From assembly GCA_016200085.1 (NCBI GenBank), contig JACQFL010000037.1, forward strand, positions 1 through 61,465: DNA of 61,465 bases. Direction: 5' to 3'. Under the pieces are notes generated by a model. It was not told the origin of the DNA and did no database searches. It worked only from the letters and a program-made list of their open reading frames with translations. Below, one piece after another: positions 1 through 6,958 of this stretch. The first letter of the stretch is position 1; the number at the start of each line of letters is the position of its first letter. The translations under genes and the position numbers were made by a program. The stretch is from Candidatus Rokuibacteriota bacterium. Lineage in GTDB: Bacteria > Methylomirabilota > Methylomirabilia > Rokubacteriales > CSP1-6.

Positions 1-354
1 TAGCGTGCAGGCGGAGGTGCCGGGCTGCATGCAGTACTCGACAAGGAGGGCTTCCAGGCGCTGGAGCGTACGCTCGCGCCGGGCGAGGCCGATGCCGTAG
101 ACGGCGAGGTCGTTGACCAGACGCGTGTAGAAATGGTGCTCGGCGTCGCCGGAACCCGCCTGCGCCACACGCGGTGAGGGCTTCTGGGCAACCCCGAGCT
201 GGGAGCCGAAGGCGCGGACGAACTCGGCAAGCACCGGCTCGTCGCGCAGGTCGCGGGGGACCTCAGGGAAACGGGCGAAGAACTCCTCGACGCTTATCGG
301 GCCCGGTGCCACGCGCGCCCGGCCTTCCAGATCGCGCGAGAGACGGATCTGCAT
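1..354 (-). CDS. Unknown protein, C-terminus cut by window edge
   Basis: An open frame of 118 codons starts at ATG 354 and reads off the left end without a stop, so only the N-terminal part is visible. The product begins MQIRLSRDLEGRARVAPG and is charged, with no signal peptide, membrane segment or motif I recognise. Residues about 20-50 contain an acidic, proline-containing stretch (SVEEFFARFPEVPRDLRDEP). About 145 bp separate it from the Rieske gene on the same strand. The frame has the third-position GC bias of its neighbours, which supports coding. Function is unknown. Confidence 0.5.
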   Translation of the reverse strand, partial: MQIRLSRDLEGRARVAPGPISVEEFFARFPEVPRDLRDEPVLAEFVRAFGSQLGVAQKPSPRVAQAGSGDAEHHFYTRLVNDLAVYGIGLARRERTLQRLEALLVEYCMQPGTSACTL

Positions 355-498
355 GCCGTCCACCTCCAAACGCGATTATACTTTCCGGATCTCGTCGGGC
401 GTGATGCGCCGCTCTGGCCCATACTTCGATTGTGACTGTCCGATACGCGTGACAAACTTTCTCTCAGATCTCATCCGATGGTTCGTGGACGCGCTGCT

Positions 499-807
499 TC
501 ACACCTCGATCTCGACGTCGGCGCCAGCGACCCGCACCGAGTAGCTCCTGACCTCTCGTCCCGCCGGCGGCCCCAGAACCGCCCCGCTCTTGATGTCGAA
601 CCTCGCCCCGTGCCAGGGGCAGGTCACTTCGGCTCCCTCGACCGTCCCTTCGGACAGCGGCCCTCCTCGATGCGTGCACGTATCGCTCAGTGCGTAGAAC
701 GCTTCTCCCACTCGAAAGAGGGCGATCTTCTGGCCTTCCACTTCGACCAGCTTGGCTTGCTGGTCTTCCAGCTCATCGGTCGTGGCCACCTTCATGAATT
801 TGGGCAT
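499..807 (-). CDS. Rieske-type [2Fe-2S] ferredoxin
   Basis: A 102-residue small soluble electron carrier. The two Rieske ligand motifs are clear: CTHRGGPL (Cys44, His46) and CPWHGARFD (Cys63, His66), spaced as in the bacterial NirD/dioxygenase-ferredoxin family, with the following glycine/proline turn (GPPAG). The length matches stand-alone Rieske ferredoxins, so it probably shuttles electrons to an oxygenase or reductase. ATG 807 was chosen because it follows a purine-rich AGGAGGAAGAGG; a GTG one codon upstream is possible. No oxygenase lies beside it: the upstream neighbours are a small unknown gene and a broken glcF copy, so its partner is not in this window. Confidence 0.9.
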   Translation of the reverse strand: MPKFMKVATTDELEDQQAKLVEVEGQKIALFRVGEAFYALSDTCTHRGGPLSEGTVEGAEVTCPWHGARFDIKSGAVLGPPAGREVRSYSVRVAGADVEIEV

Positions 808-831
808 CACCTCTTCCTCCTCTGGGTCGGT

Positions 832-990
832 TCAGTCCGCGACCGCTCGCCTCCAGCCGCCCGGGAAGTTCTCGATGGTGTCGAACAGTTGGTCGGCGAA
901 GGTGGAGACCTTGTCGCCCACCGGCCGCTCCTGGCCATACTTCTCCCACTCCTGGAGGTCTTTGAACTCTCTCCAGTCAGGCGGCGGCAC
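832..990 (-). CDS. Small unknown protein (52 aa) between the Rieske gene and the glcF remnant
   Basis: A 52-codon frame from GTG 990 to TGA 832, overlapping the 3' end of the glcF remnant and ending 24 bp before the Rieske start. The product begins MPPPDWREFKDLQEWEKYGQ and ends in FPGGWRRAVAD. It is rich in Trp, Phe and charged residues and poor in the Ala/Arg/Gly that spurious high-GC frames give, which suggests real coding. No domain is recognised. It may be the displaced C-terminal tail of a longer gene that once included the glcF fragment. Confidence 0.45.
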   Translation of the reverse strand: MPPPDWREFKDLQEWEKYGQERPVGDKVSTFADQLFDTIENFPGGWRRAVAD

Positions 991-1715
991 CTGCGGGCTC
1001 GGCGGTAGGTTCGGCTTTGGCCGGCCTCATCGGCCGAACTCCCACGGGGACGGCGCGGCCCGACCGCCCCGCCGCGACCAAGAAATCGGACTCCTGGAGT
1101 TCCACCAGGCGTAACTCGGGGATCGCCCGGAGCAGCTTCCGCGGCTCCTGGCGCACCCGCTGGCCGTGCGCCAGATGACAGGCATCGTGATAGGTCACAG
1201 TGAGCGGCAACGGCCGGAGGCGACCGCCCAGCGGCGCGTCGGCGAGCAGTTGGCTGATGTCCCGGACCTCTCCGTACTCCTTCATCACCGACCCGCAGCC
1301 CGCCGCATTGACGGCGACGAAGTCCACGCCGGCCCGTTCGAACTCGTCGATCGTCTCGCGCACGAACACCCTCCCACGCTCCAGCTCACCCCCGTGCACC
1401 ATGAGGGACCCGCAGCACTGGTGGGCCTTCGGGATCACGGCCTCATAGCCGGCGAGCGCCAGCACCCGGATCGTGGCGGCGTTCACGTACGGGAACATCA
1501 CCGGTTGACGCAGCCGACCATCAGGCCGACCCGGCCTCGCCGTACTCCCTCCGAAGGCGTCTCCGCCGGCAGGGCGTTGCGCAGCGCCAGGTCGGGAATC
1601 TCCGGCAGCAGACGCTCCATCTCTTCTAGGCGGCCGAGCAGTTTCAGGATCCCGCTGGCCCGGACAAGCTGCTGGATTCCCAGCCGCTGGTACCAGATCC
1701 CGCCAGAATTCCTCG
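977..1715 (-). pseudogene. Truncated, frameshifted glycolate oxidase iron-sulfur subunit (glcF-like)
   Basis: Two frames together match the C-terminal half of the intact glcF at 37864-39159. The first, from about 1715, ends in LMVGCVNR then TGA. The second resumes one base off with VMFPYVNAATIRVL (GTG 1501). A missing G in the CGG-TGATG run near 1500 explains the break. The CCG-domain signatures are present: KAHQCCGSL, NAAGCGS and YHDACHLAHGQ. The N-terminal 4Fe-4S ferredoxin half is absent. The last signature is cut at ESDF, where intact copies have a CCGSAG motif, and is replaced by an Ala/Pro-rich tail. No glcD or glcE lies beside it. It is a decayed copy, not a working oxidase subunit. 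Confidence 0.8.
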
Positions 1716-1725
1716 CCCAGTTATT

Positions 1726-2127
1726 TCACACTTTCAGTCGCTCCGTCGGGGAGGTTAGCCGGCAGTTCGGGCCTGGGAACCGGGCGGAGGGGACTGCACG
1801 GGTGGCGAGGAGGGGCGTGTAGCGGTGGGCGTACGTCTTCATGATGGCCGCGACGCGGGCCACTTCACGGAAGTCCCCCTCCACGATTTTCCGCATCAAC
1901 CGATTGAGGGCTCCGACCCACTTTCTGAGCTTCCCGTTGTGGGCCTGGTCGGGACACGTTTCGAACCAGAAGAGCACGGCGCCACCCGGATCCCCACGCA
2001 GCGGGGCCTCCGTAGACTTCTTGCGCCTGTCTAGCGTCCGCGCCAACGCTTCCGCTTCGTGGAAGGAGCCGTCTCGGATGAGTCGCGCCAGGCGACTGAG
2101 CGAGCGGTCTTGGCAGGTTTGGTTCAT
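1726..2127 (-). CDS. Unknown 133-aa protein next to the IS3 remnant
   Basis: The frame starts at ATG 2127 just after a purine-rich AGGGGAG and 8 nt beyond the stop of the IS3 remnant. The product starts MNQTCQDRSLSRLARLIRDG, is basic and helix-rich, and has one central aromatic patch (FWFETCPDQ). I recognise no family. It ends about 10 bp before the glcF fragment begins. That position suggests it arrived with the insertion and cut glcF, or is itself a remnant. Confidence 0.35.
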   Translation of the reverse strand: MNQTCQDRSLSRLARLIRDGSFHEAEALARTLDRRKKSTEAPLRGDPGGAVLFWFETCPDQAHNGKLRKWVGALNRLMRKIVEGDFREVARVAAIMKTYAHRYTPLLATRAVPSARFPGPNCRLTSPTERLKV

Positions 2128-2135
2128 GCTCCCCT

Positions 2136-2408
2136 CTATGCGATCCACACGCTCTTCACGTTCACGAACTCCGGACCTCCCGCGGTCTGGTTCGACTGCC
2201 ACAGGGCCGCGAACTCCCGAGGGGAAATGTTCCCCAGCGGCTGTGCGGCCGGTCCTCAGTGTAATCCCGTTACCACTCCGTGATCTTGCGCTGCGCGTCA
2301 GCGACCGAGAAGAACAGCTCGACGTTCAGATGCTCGGCCCGCAGGCGGCCAGTGAAGTCTCTCGATGAACGGATTATCCATGGGCTCTCCGGGTCGGCTT
2401 CTCGGGCG
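2136..2408 (-). pseudogene. IS3-family transposase remnant (C-terminal part of OrfB)
   Basis: Read from about 2408 leftward, pieces in different frames rebuild the end of an IS3 integrase-core transposase: SRPGEPMDNPFIE, then FTGRLRAEHLNVELFF with SVADAQRKITEW. Next come an in-frame TAA (2270-2272) and RDYTEDRPHS, then a further frameshift into GNISPREFAALWQ, ending at TAG 2136. The catalytic glutamate neighbourhood (the FIE motif) and the usual C-terminal RPHS..G motif are visible. The N-terminal two thirds and both ends of the element are missing. It is therefore immobile debris. Its left end abuts the unknown 133-aa frame and its right end abuts the PIN-domain remnant. Confidence 0.7.
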
Positions 2409-2790
2409 AAGTAGCGGCCGGCAGGTGGCAGGGATTCATTTCGACTGTGGTCCTCGGCGAGGTCGATGGCCCTCCCGAATCGATTCGCCTGAAAATCGCC
2501 GACGAGCTGGCGCGGACACCGATGATCGTTCTGGAGGAGACGTCGCGAGCATCGAACTCGCGCGGACATACGTGGGAGCGGGCGCGATACCCGCGAACGC
2601 CGAGAACGATGCTCGCCACATTGCCATCGCCACCGTCAATGACGTTCCCATCGTGGTGTCGTGAAACTTCCGACACATGGTAGATATCGAGCGGAAGAGG
2701 AGAATCAACAGCGTGAAGCTCCGCGAAGGCCTTCCCCTGCTCGATATCGTCTCGCCCTGGGAGGTCAGAGGTGAAGAAGCGCAACCGTGA
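2402..2790 (+). pseudogene. PIN-domain (VapC-like) protein remnant
   Basis: On the plus strand, FISTVVLGEVDGPPESIRL continues as a PIN-type core. A frameshift near 2550 moves into the next frame with ARTYVGAGAIPANAEND and ARHIAIATVNDVPIVVS. A TGA follows where the family has Trp (VS-W-NFRHMVD), and the reading then continues to EVRGEEAQP and a stop at 2790. PIN proteins of this subgroup normally carry VSWNFRH followed by a conserved Asn/Leu-rich tail, which is visible as INSVKLREGLPLLDIVSP. The N-terminus with the first catalytic Asp is lost at the IS3 junction. Toxin activity is not expected. Confidence 0.65.
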
Positions 2791-2920
2791 TGCCGAAGTG
2801 TGGGAAACCGAGTCGCTCGCATGGATTCACGCGCTCCGGCAGAAGGAACAACTGGCCCGCCGAGGCCAGCCACCGCAACCACTTCCCCGGACTGAGGCGG
2901 AGAGGCTCGCCTTACCCGAC
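2771..2920 (+). pseudogene. Possible antitoxin-like partner of the PIN remnant, 3' end unclear
   Basis: A GTG at 2771 overlaps the end of the PIN remnant and gives MKKRNRDAEVWETESLAWIH followed by a charged, Pro/Arg-rich stretch. PIN genes of this subgroup are often followed by a short basic partner starting with Lys/Arg residues, so this may be the cognate antitoxin-like gene. After about 2920 the frame runs antisense through the peroxiredoxin gene and no longer looks like coding sequence. The real end is therefore missing or altered. Confidence 0.3.
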
Positions 2921-3379
2921 CTTCGCCACCTCGGCCAGGATCTTGTCCGGGTCGGGCAGCTCGCCCTTGCCGTAGCGCTCGACGAAGCGCACTTTACCGG
3001 TCTTGTCGAGGATGAACGTCGCGCGGTTGTTGGCGTTCCAGTCCGGCCAGTACACGCCGTAGTCCTTGGCGACGCTGCGCTGCGTGTCGGAGAGCAGCGG
3101 GTAGTTCGAGATACCCACCGACTTGGCCCAGTTCTCGTGACTGAAGGGGCTGTCCGTGCTGATACCCAGCACCTGGGTATTCGCCTTCTCGAAGTCGCTG
3201 ACGCGCTTGTCGAAGGCGGGCATGCACTTGCTGCAGCCGGGTGTCCAGTCCAGCGGGTAGAACAGCACCACGACGTTCTTGCCGCGGTAATCGTGCAGGC
3301 TGACCTCTTTGAGGCCGATGGACTTCAGGGTGAAGTCCGGGGCCTGGTCGCCCACCTTGAGCTCCTTGGTGTCCGTCAC
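2912..3379 (-). CDS. Peroxiredoxin (AhpC/TSA family)
   Basis: A 155-residue thioredoxin-fold peroxidase that would reduce H2O2 or organic peroxides in the cytoplasm. The active-site segment is FYPLDWTPGCSKCMPAF. The Thr-Pro-x-Cys peroxidatic motif is present, and a second cysteine lies three residues after the first (a CxxC arrangement). The usual PrxQ/BCP resolving cysteine lies five residues after the peroxidatic one. The downstream features fit the family (GISTDSPFSHENWAK, then NNRATFILDKTGKVRF). GTG 3379 is preceded by a G-rich ribosome site and overlaps the stop of the MBL gene (GTGA), so translation is probably coupled. It is the last gene of the minus-strand cluster. Confidence 0.92.
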   Translation of the reverse strand: MTDTKELKVGDQAPDFTLKSIGLKEVSLHDYRGKNVVVLFYPLDWTPGCSKCMPAFDKRVSDFEKANTQVLGISTDSPFSHENWAKSVGISNYPLLSDTQRSVAKDYGVYWPDWNANNRATFILDKTGKVRFVERYGKGELPDPDKILAEVAKVG

Positions 3380-4320
3380 TCTCGGTGCCCCCCTTTCGCC
3401 CGTTTGGAGATGGCGCGAGCGCGAAACGGCTCGGCGCGGGTTCGAGTCATGATAGCGCCGGCCCGGGCCGCCGGCTTGCGCGCGCGCGCCCACAGCATCG
3501 CCCGCCGGCTCTCCAGCGCCGCGTCCTCGAGCCCGAGGTGACCGGCCGCGGTGACGACGCGGCCCGTCTCCCAGAGGCGCGCACAGCGCGCCAGATAACG
3601 CCCGTCGCGCAGGGCATGGTGGTCGAGGATCACGCGGCAGCCCGTCGCGTCGATCACCCGCAGCAAGTTCTCGACGCCCCGCTCGATGGCGGCCGCGCCC
3701 AGTTCGCGCTCGATGTACGACGGCGGCCCGGAGAGATAGAGCAGCGTGGGCCGCTGGCGGATCAGGTACGCGGTGGGCACGGGTGAGAGCGGGCCCTGCA
3801 CGTCGGAGGCGAAGACAAAGCGCTCGCGCTCGGCCTCGTCGATCACGGTCAGCGCCAGCACGTAGCCCATCGTCGTACCCTCGACGCCGTGGGCGAGCGG
3901 CGGCGAGGCTTCCAGCGCCATCCGGCCCTCGCGATGGCTCCACGCGTCGGCGGGCTGGACCCGCGCCACCGGCTCGAGCGCCTTCCAGAGCTCGGCCCCG
4001 CGCCGGGCCTGCAGCCCCTGGACCATCCGACGCGGGTCCTTGACCAGTGCGATCCGCCCCGCGTACGTCGCCGGGTCCGAGCGGAAGTGGTCCTCGTGGT
4101 AATGGCTGACGAACACGAACGCCGCGCGCTGGGCGTAGGCCGAGATCCGATCGTTGGTCCGGCGGAGCGCCTCCCACTCCTCCTCCACCGGCGGCAAGCC
4201 CGCCCGCGCGGGCGCGAGCGTGGCGCCGGGATCGATGAGGATCCCCGTGCCCGCCACCTCGACGTAGGTCGCCATCGACCGGACGCCGAGCGATTCGGCG
4301 CCCAGGGGGACGACGTTCAA
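3376..4320 (-). CDS. MBL-fold metal-dependent hydrolase (UPF0282-like)
   Basis: A 314-residue protein with the metal-binding motif SHYHEDHF (HxHxDH), a later FASDVQGPL segment and DHHALRDGRY near residue 250. The DHHxLRD and GPPSYIE elements resemble the UPF0282 group of metallo-beta-lactamase-fold proteins, whose substrate is not known to me. The TTG at 4320 overlaps the SDR stop (TTGA), and the stop at 3376 overlaps the peroxiredoxin start. A CTG two codons upstream is an alternative. The C-terminal 45 residues are Arg/Ala-rich and may be a poorly conserved extension. Confidence 0.8.
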   Translation of the reverse strand: MNVVPLGAESLGVRSMATYVEVAGTGILIDPGATLAPARAGLPPVEEEWEALRRTNDRISAYAQRAAFVFVSHYHEDHFRSDPATYAGRIALVKDPRRMVQGLQARRGAELWKALEPVARVQPADAWSHREGRMALEASPPLAHGVEGTTMGYVLALTVIDEAERERFVFASDVQGPLSPVPTAYLIRQRPTLLYLSGPPSYIERELGAAAIERGVENLLRVIDATGCRVILDHHALRDGRYLARCARLWETGRVVTAAGHLGLEDAALESRRAMLWARARKPAARAGAIMTRTRAEPFRARAISKRAKGGHRE

Positions 4321-5078
4321 ATGCAGCGCCCCCCGTCCACCTCCACGCAGGAGCCCGTGATCATCGCGGCGTCGTCGGAGGCGAGGAAGACGGCGGTACG
4401 GGCAAGGTCCTCCGGCTGGTTGAGGCGGCCGAGGGGGACGGTGGCGACGTAGCGCGCCATGCCCTCGTCGTCGACCGCCTTCTTGCCCATGAACGTGGCG
4501 AGCATCGGCGTCTCCGTGGCGACGGGCGCGATCGCCACGACGCGGACGCCGTACGGCGCGCACTCGAGCGCCAGGCTCTTGGTGAGCGTCACCACCGCGC
4601 CCTTGGAGGCGGCGTAGCACGAGCCGCCCGGGCGCGGGCGGATCGCCGCCGTCGACGCGGTGACGAGGAACACGCCGCGCTTCTGCTGCTTCATGACCGC
4701 GAGCGCGTACTTGGCGCCGAGCCACACGCCCTTGACGTTGACCGCCATGATGCGGTCGAACACCGCCTCGTCGATCTCCTCCACCGCCGTCGGCCACTGC
4801 GGCACCCCGGCGTTGGCGAAGAAGACGTCGAGCCGGCTCCACGTGGCCACCGCGCGGTCGACCAGGGCCTTGTTGTCCGCGCCGCGGGAGACGTCGGCGG
4901 CCATGGCCAGCGCGGCGCCGCCGGCCTTCTCGATCCGCTCGGCGGTGGCCTTGGCGGCCGCCGCATCGATGTCGGCGACGATGACCTTCGCGCCTTCCTG
5001 CGCCATCAAGAGCGCGGACGCTGCGCCGATCCCGGAGCCGGCGCCGGTGACGATCGCGACCCGATTCTCGAGCTTCAT
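4317..5078 (-). CDS. SDR-family NAD(P)-dependent oxidoreductase
   Basis: A 253-residue classical short-chain dehydrogenase/reductase. The N-terminal cofactor motif is TGAGSGIG, followed by NAG (FFANAG). The catalytic Ser and YxxxK are in TASTAAIRPR and CYAASKGAV, and the C-terminal TGSCVEVDGGRC segment is typical of FabG-like enzymes. The acidic residue after strand 2 (VADIDA) favours NAD(H). The substrate cannot be told from sequence. It lies 27 bp downstream of the LLM oxidoreductase and overlaps the MBL gene, so it is probably co-transcribed with both. Confidence 0.93.
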   Translation of the reverse strand: MKLENRVAIVTGAGSGIGAASALLMAQEGAKVIVADIDAAAAKATAERIEKAGGAALAMAADVSRGADNKALVDRAVATWSRLDVFFANAGVPQWPTAVEEIDEAVFDRIMAVNVKGVWLGAKYALAVMKQQKRGVFLVTASTAAIRPRPGGSCYAASKGAVVTLTKSLALECAPYGVRVVAIAPVATETPMLATFMGKKAVDDEGMARYVATVPLGRLNQPEDLARTAVFLASDDAAMITGSCVEVDGGRCI

Positions 5079-5105
5079 GGGCAGTCCTCCTCCACGGTCA
5101 GACGA

Positions 5106-6128
5106 TCAGAGAACGAGCTCGGCCATGGTGCGGATCGCGGTGGCGTCGCCGCCGACCATCAGCGTGGTGACGCCGGAGGTCTTCCACTCGGCGAGGTGCT
5201 CGCGAATGCGCTCGCGAGGCCCGCACAGCGCGACCTCGTCGACGAGCGCGTCAGGCACCGCCGCCTCGGCCTCGGCCTTGCGGCCACCGAGGTAGAGATC
5301 CTGGATGCTCTTGGCCGCCGCCTCGTAGCCGTAGCGCTGGGCCAGCTCGTTGTAGAAGTTCTTCCCTCGCGCGCCCATGCCACCCACGTAGAGGGCCAGG
5401 CGCGCCTTCACGCTGGCGCGGCAGGCGTCCACGTCGTCGCCGACCGCGACCGCGACCGACGGCATCACGTCGAAGGCCGCGCCCGGCGCCTTGCCCGCCC
5501 GGCGGAAGCCCTCGCCGAGCCACTCCCGGAACATCTTCGTCCGCTTGACGGAGAAGAACACCGGGATCCAGCCCTCCGCGATCTCGGCGGCGAGGGCCAC
5601 GTTCTTCGGCCCGATGGCGGCCAGATAGATCGGCAGGTCGGCCCGGCCGTGCAGGATCGACTTGAGCGGCTTGCCGAGCCCGGTGGCGTCGGCGCCCGCG
5701 TACGGGATCTGGTAGTACTCGCCCCGGAACTCCAGCGGCTTCTCGCGACGCAGGATCGCGCGGACGACCTCCACGTACTCGCGCGTCTTCTTGAGCGGCT
5801 TGCCGAACGGCTGGCCGTGCCAGCCCTCGACCACCTGCGGGCCCGAGACCCCGAGGCCCATCCGGAAGCGGCCGCCCGAGAGCGCGTCGAGCGTCATCGC
5901 GGTCATGGCCGACATGGCCGGCGTTCGCCCGGGGATCTGCATGATCGCGGTGCCCACGTGGAGGCGCTCGGTGTGGGCGGCGATCCACGCCGCGGGGACG
6001 ACGGCGTCGGAGCCGTAGGCCTCCGCCGTCCAGATCGAGTCGTAGCCGAGCCGCTCGACCTCCTTGACCTTCGCGAGGTCGATGGCGAGCTTGGCACCGG
6101 AATAACTGAGATGAACGGCGAGCCGCAT
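5106..6128 (-). CDS. LLM-class flavin (F420-type) oxidoreductase
   Basis: A 340-residue TIM-barrel luciferase-like monooxygenase-family protein. The start [20 protein letters not shown] and the segment [16 protein letters not shown] are typical of F420-dependent members such as methylene-H4MPT reductase-like proteins. [20 protein letters not shown] matches the family's substrate/cofactor loop. Such enzymes transfer hydride with F420H2 or FMN. No F420 biosynthesis gene is in the window, so the cofactor is inferred. It is 12 bp downstream of the alkyltransferase-like gene and starts the run leading into SDR, MBL and peroxiredoxin. Confidence 0.92.
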   Translation of the reverse strand: MRLAVHLSYSGAKLAIDLAKVKEVERLGYDSIWTAEAYGSDAVVPAAWIAAHTERLHVGTAIMQIPGRTPAMSAMTAMTLDALSGGRFRMGLGVSGPQVVEGWHGQPFGKPLKKTREYVEVVRAILRREKPLEFRGEYYQIPYAGADATGLGKPLKSILHGRADLPIYLAAIGPKNVALAAEIAEGWIPVFFSVKRTKMFREWLGEGFRRAGKAPGAAFDVMPSVAVAVGDDVDACRASVKARLALYVGGMGARGKNFYNELAQRYGYEAAAKSIQDLYLGGRKAEAEAAVPDALVDEVALCGPRERIREHLAEWKTSGVTTLMVGGDATAIRTMAELVL

Positions 6129-6140
6129 AATGACTCTCCT

Positions 6141-6431
6141 CTAAGCGTTCCAGCGGTAGCGGCGCAGCGACGCGCGGCCGCGGCGGAGCACGACGCCCTC
6201 GCGCTGGAGCAGCATCCGCTGGGTGAGCATGCTCTCCATCCTTGCCCGCGGGCTCACCCCGCCCAGCGCATTCACCACGCGATGCCAGGGCACGTCACCG
6301 GGGCACGCGCGCATCGCCTGCCCGACGGCCCGGGCCGCGCGCGGCCGCCCGAGCAGCGCCGCGACCTGGCCGTACGTCACCACCCGGCCCCGGGGCACGC
6401 GGCGGACGAGCCGCCAGACTTTCACCTTCAT
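6141..6431 (-). CDS. Alkyltransferase-like (ATL) DNA-binding protein of the MGMT family
   Basis: A 96-residue protein carrying only the C-terminal DNA-binding domain of O6-alkylguanine-DNA alkyltransferases. The motif is PWHRV (residues 48-52) where active MGMT has PCHRV. The alkyl-acceptor cysteine is therefore replaced by Trp, the hallmark of ATL proteins, which bind alkylated bases and hand them to nucleotide excision repair. The Arg-finger region ARAVGQAM is present. ATG 6431 was chosen because the longer in-frame extension upstream is low-complexity and crosses a hairpin. On the transcript a G6/C6 hairpin abuts this start codon. Confidence 0.85.
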   Translation of the reverse strand: MKVKVWRLVRRVPRGRVVTYGQVAALLGRPRAARAVGQAMRACPGDVPWHRVVNALGGVSPRARMESMLTQRMLLQREGVVLRRGRASLRRYRWNA

Positions 6432-6452
6432 GGGGGGCTCCGAGCGCCCCCC
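6432..6452. other. G/C-run hairpin abutting the ATL start codon
   Basis: GGGGGGC and GCCCCCC arms (7-bp stem) with a 7-nt loop sit directly before the ATL ATG on the minus strand. It would occupy the ribosome-binding region, or it is the end of a repeat element. Similar G6/C6 hairpins occur at 41988-42004 and 59964-59980. Confidence 0.5.
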
Positions 6453-6590
6453 AAGCCCCCCATTCGCTCGGGACGCCCCGGCGAAGCCGTGGCGCCCCTC
6501 GATGATCCGCGAGGTTCCCGGCGCGCGCGGCTGAGCGCCCCTCGCCCGCGCGATTCGTTCACGGGCGCTCACGCCGTGCGCGCGCTCACA

Positions 6591-6958
6591 CGATTTCGAC
6601 ATTTCACCGCTCGGCCGGGCGTGCTCCGCACGCCAATCCGGAATTTCATCGCTCAGCGGGCGCGCGCCGCGCGCCCACCTCGCACACCGTTCGGCTCACC
6701 GCCCCGACGGCGGTTCACCTCACACGGCGGCACCCCGTTCGGCTCGCCGCTCGACGCGGCTCACCTCACACGATTTCGAAATTTCACTGCTCGGCCGGGC
6801 CTGCTCCGCACGCCCACCTCGCACCCCCGTTCGGCTCGCCGCCTCGACGGCGGCTCACCTCACACGATCTCGACATTTCACCGCTCGGCCGGGCGTGCTC
6901 CGCCCGCCCACCTCGCACCCCCGTTCGGCTCGCCGCCTCGACGGCGGCTCACCTCACA
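6591..6958. repeat. Cluster of hairpin-rich intergenic repeats (copy set A)
   Basis: The 517-bp space between the ATL start and the ABC exporter stop is filled by about four imperfect copies of a unit of roughly 94 bp (starts near 6591, 6636 partial, 6771 and 6865). Each full unit runs from a core like CGATTTCGACATTTCAC through CGGCCGGGCGTGCTCCGC to TTCGGCTCGCCGCCTCGACG. It contains a perfect GCCGCC/GGCGGC stem with a 5-nt loop plus a second weaker GC stem. The last copy supplies the stop codon and last residues of the ABC gene. The same family reappears at 11391-11616. There is no gene here; 6453-6590 shows nothing else. Confidence 0.85.

Noticed and set aside
1495..1505. Programmed frameshift in the glcF-like gene
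   Set aside because: No slippery heptamer is visible and the gene is truncated at both ends, so a mutation or a sequence error is more likely.
2136..2408. Active IS3 element
   Set aside because: Only the last third of OrfB is present, with a stop and a frameshift, and no terminal inverted repeats could be found.
2647..2649. Selenocysteine at the TGA in the PIN remnant
   Set aside because: The position is a conserved Trp, not Cys, and the gene also has a frameshift and lost N-terminus, so it is simple decay.
6591..6958. CRISPR array
   Set aside because: Units of about 90 bp follow each other directly with no unique spacers, and there are no cas genes. They are hairpin repeats.
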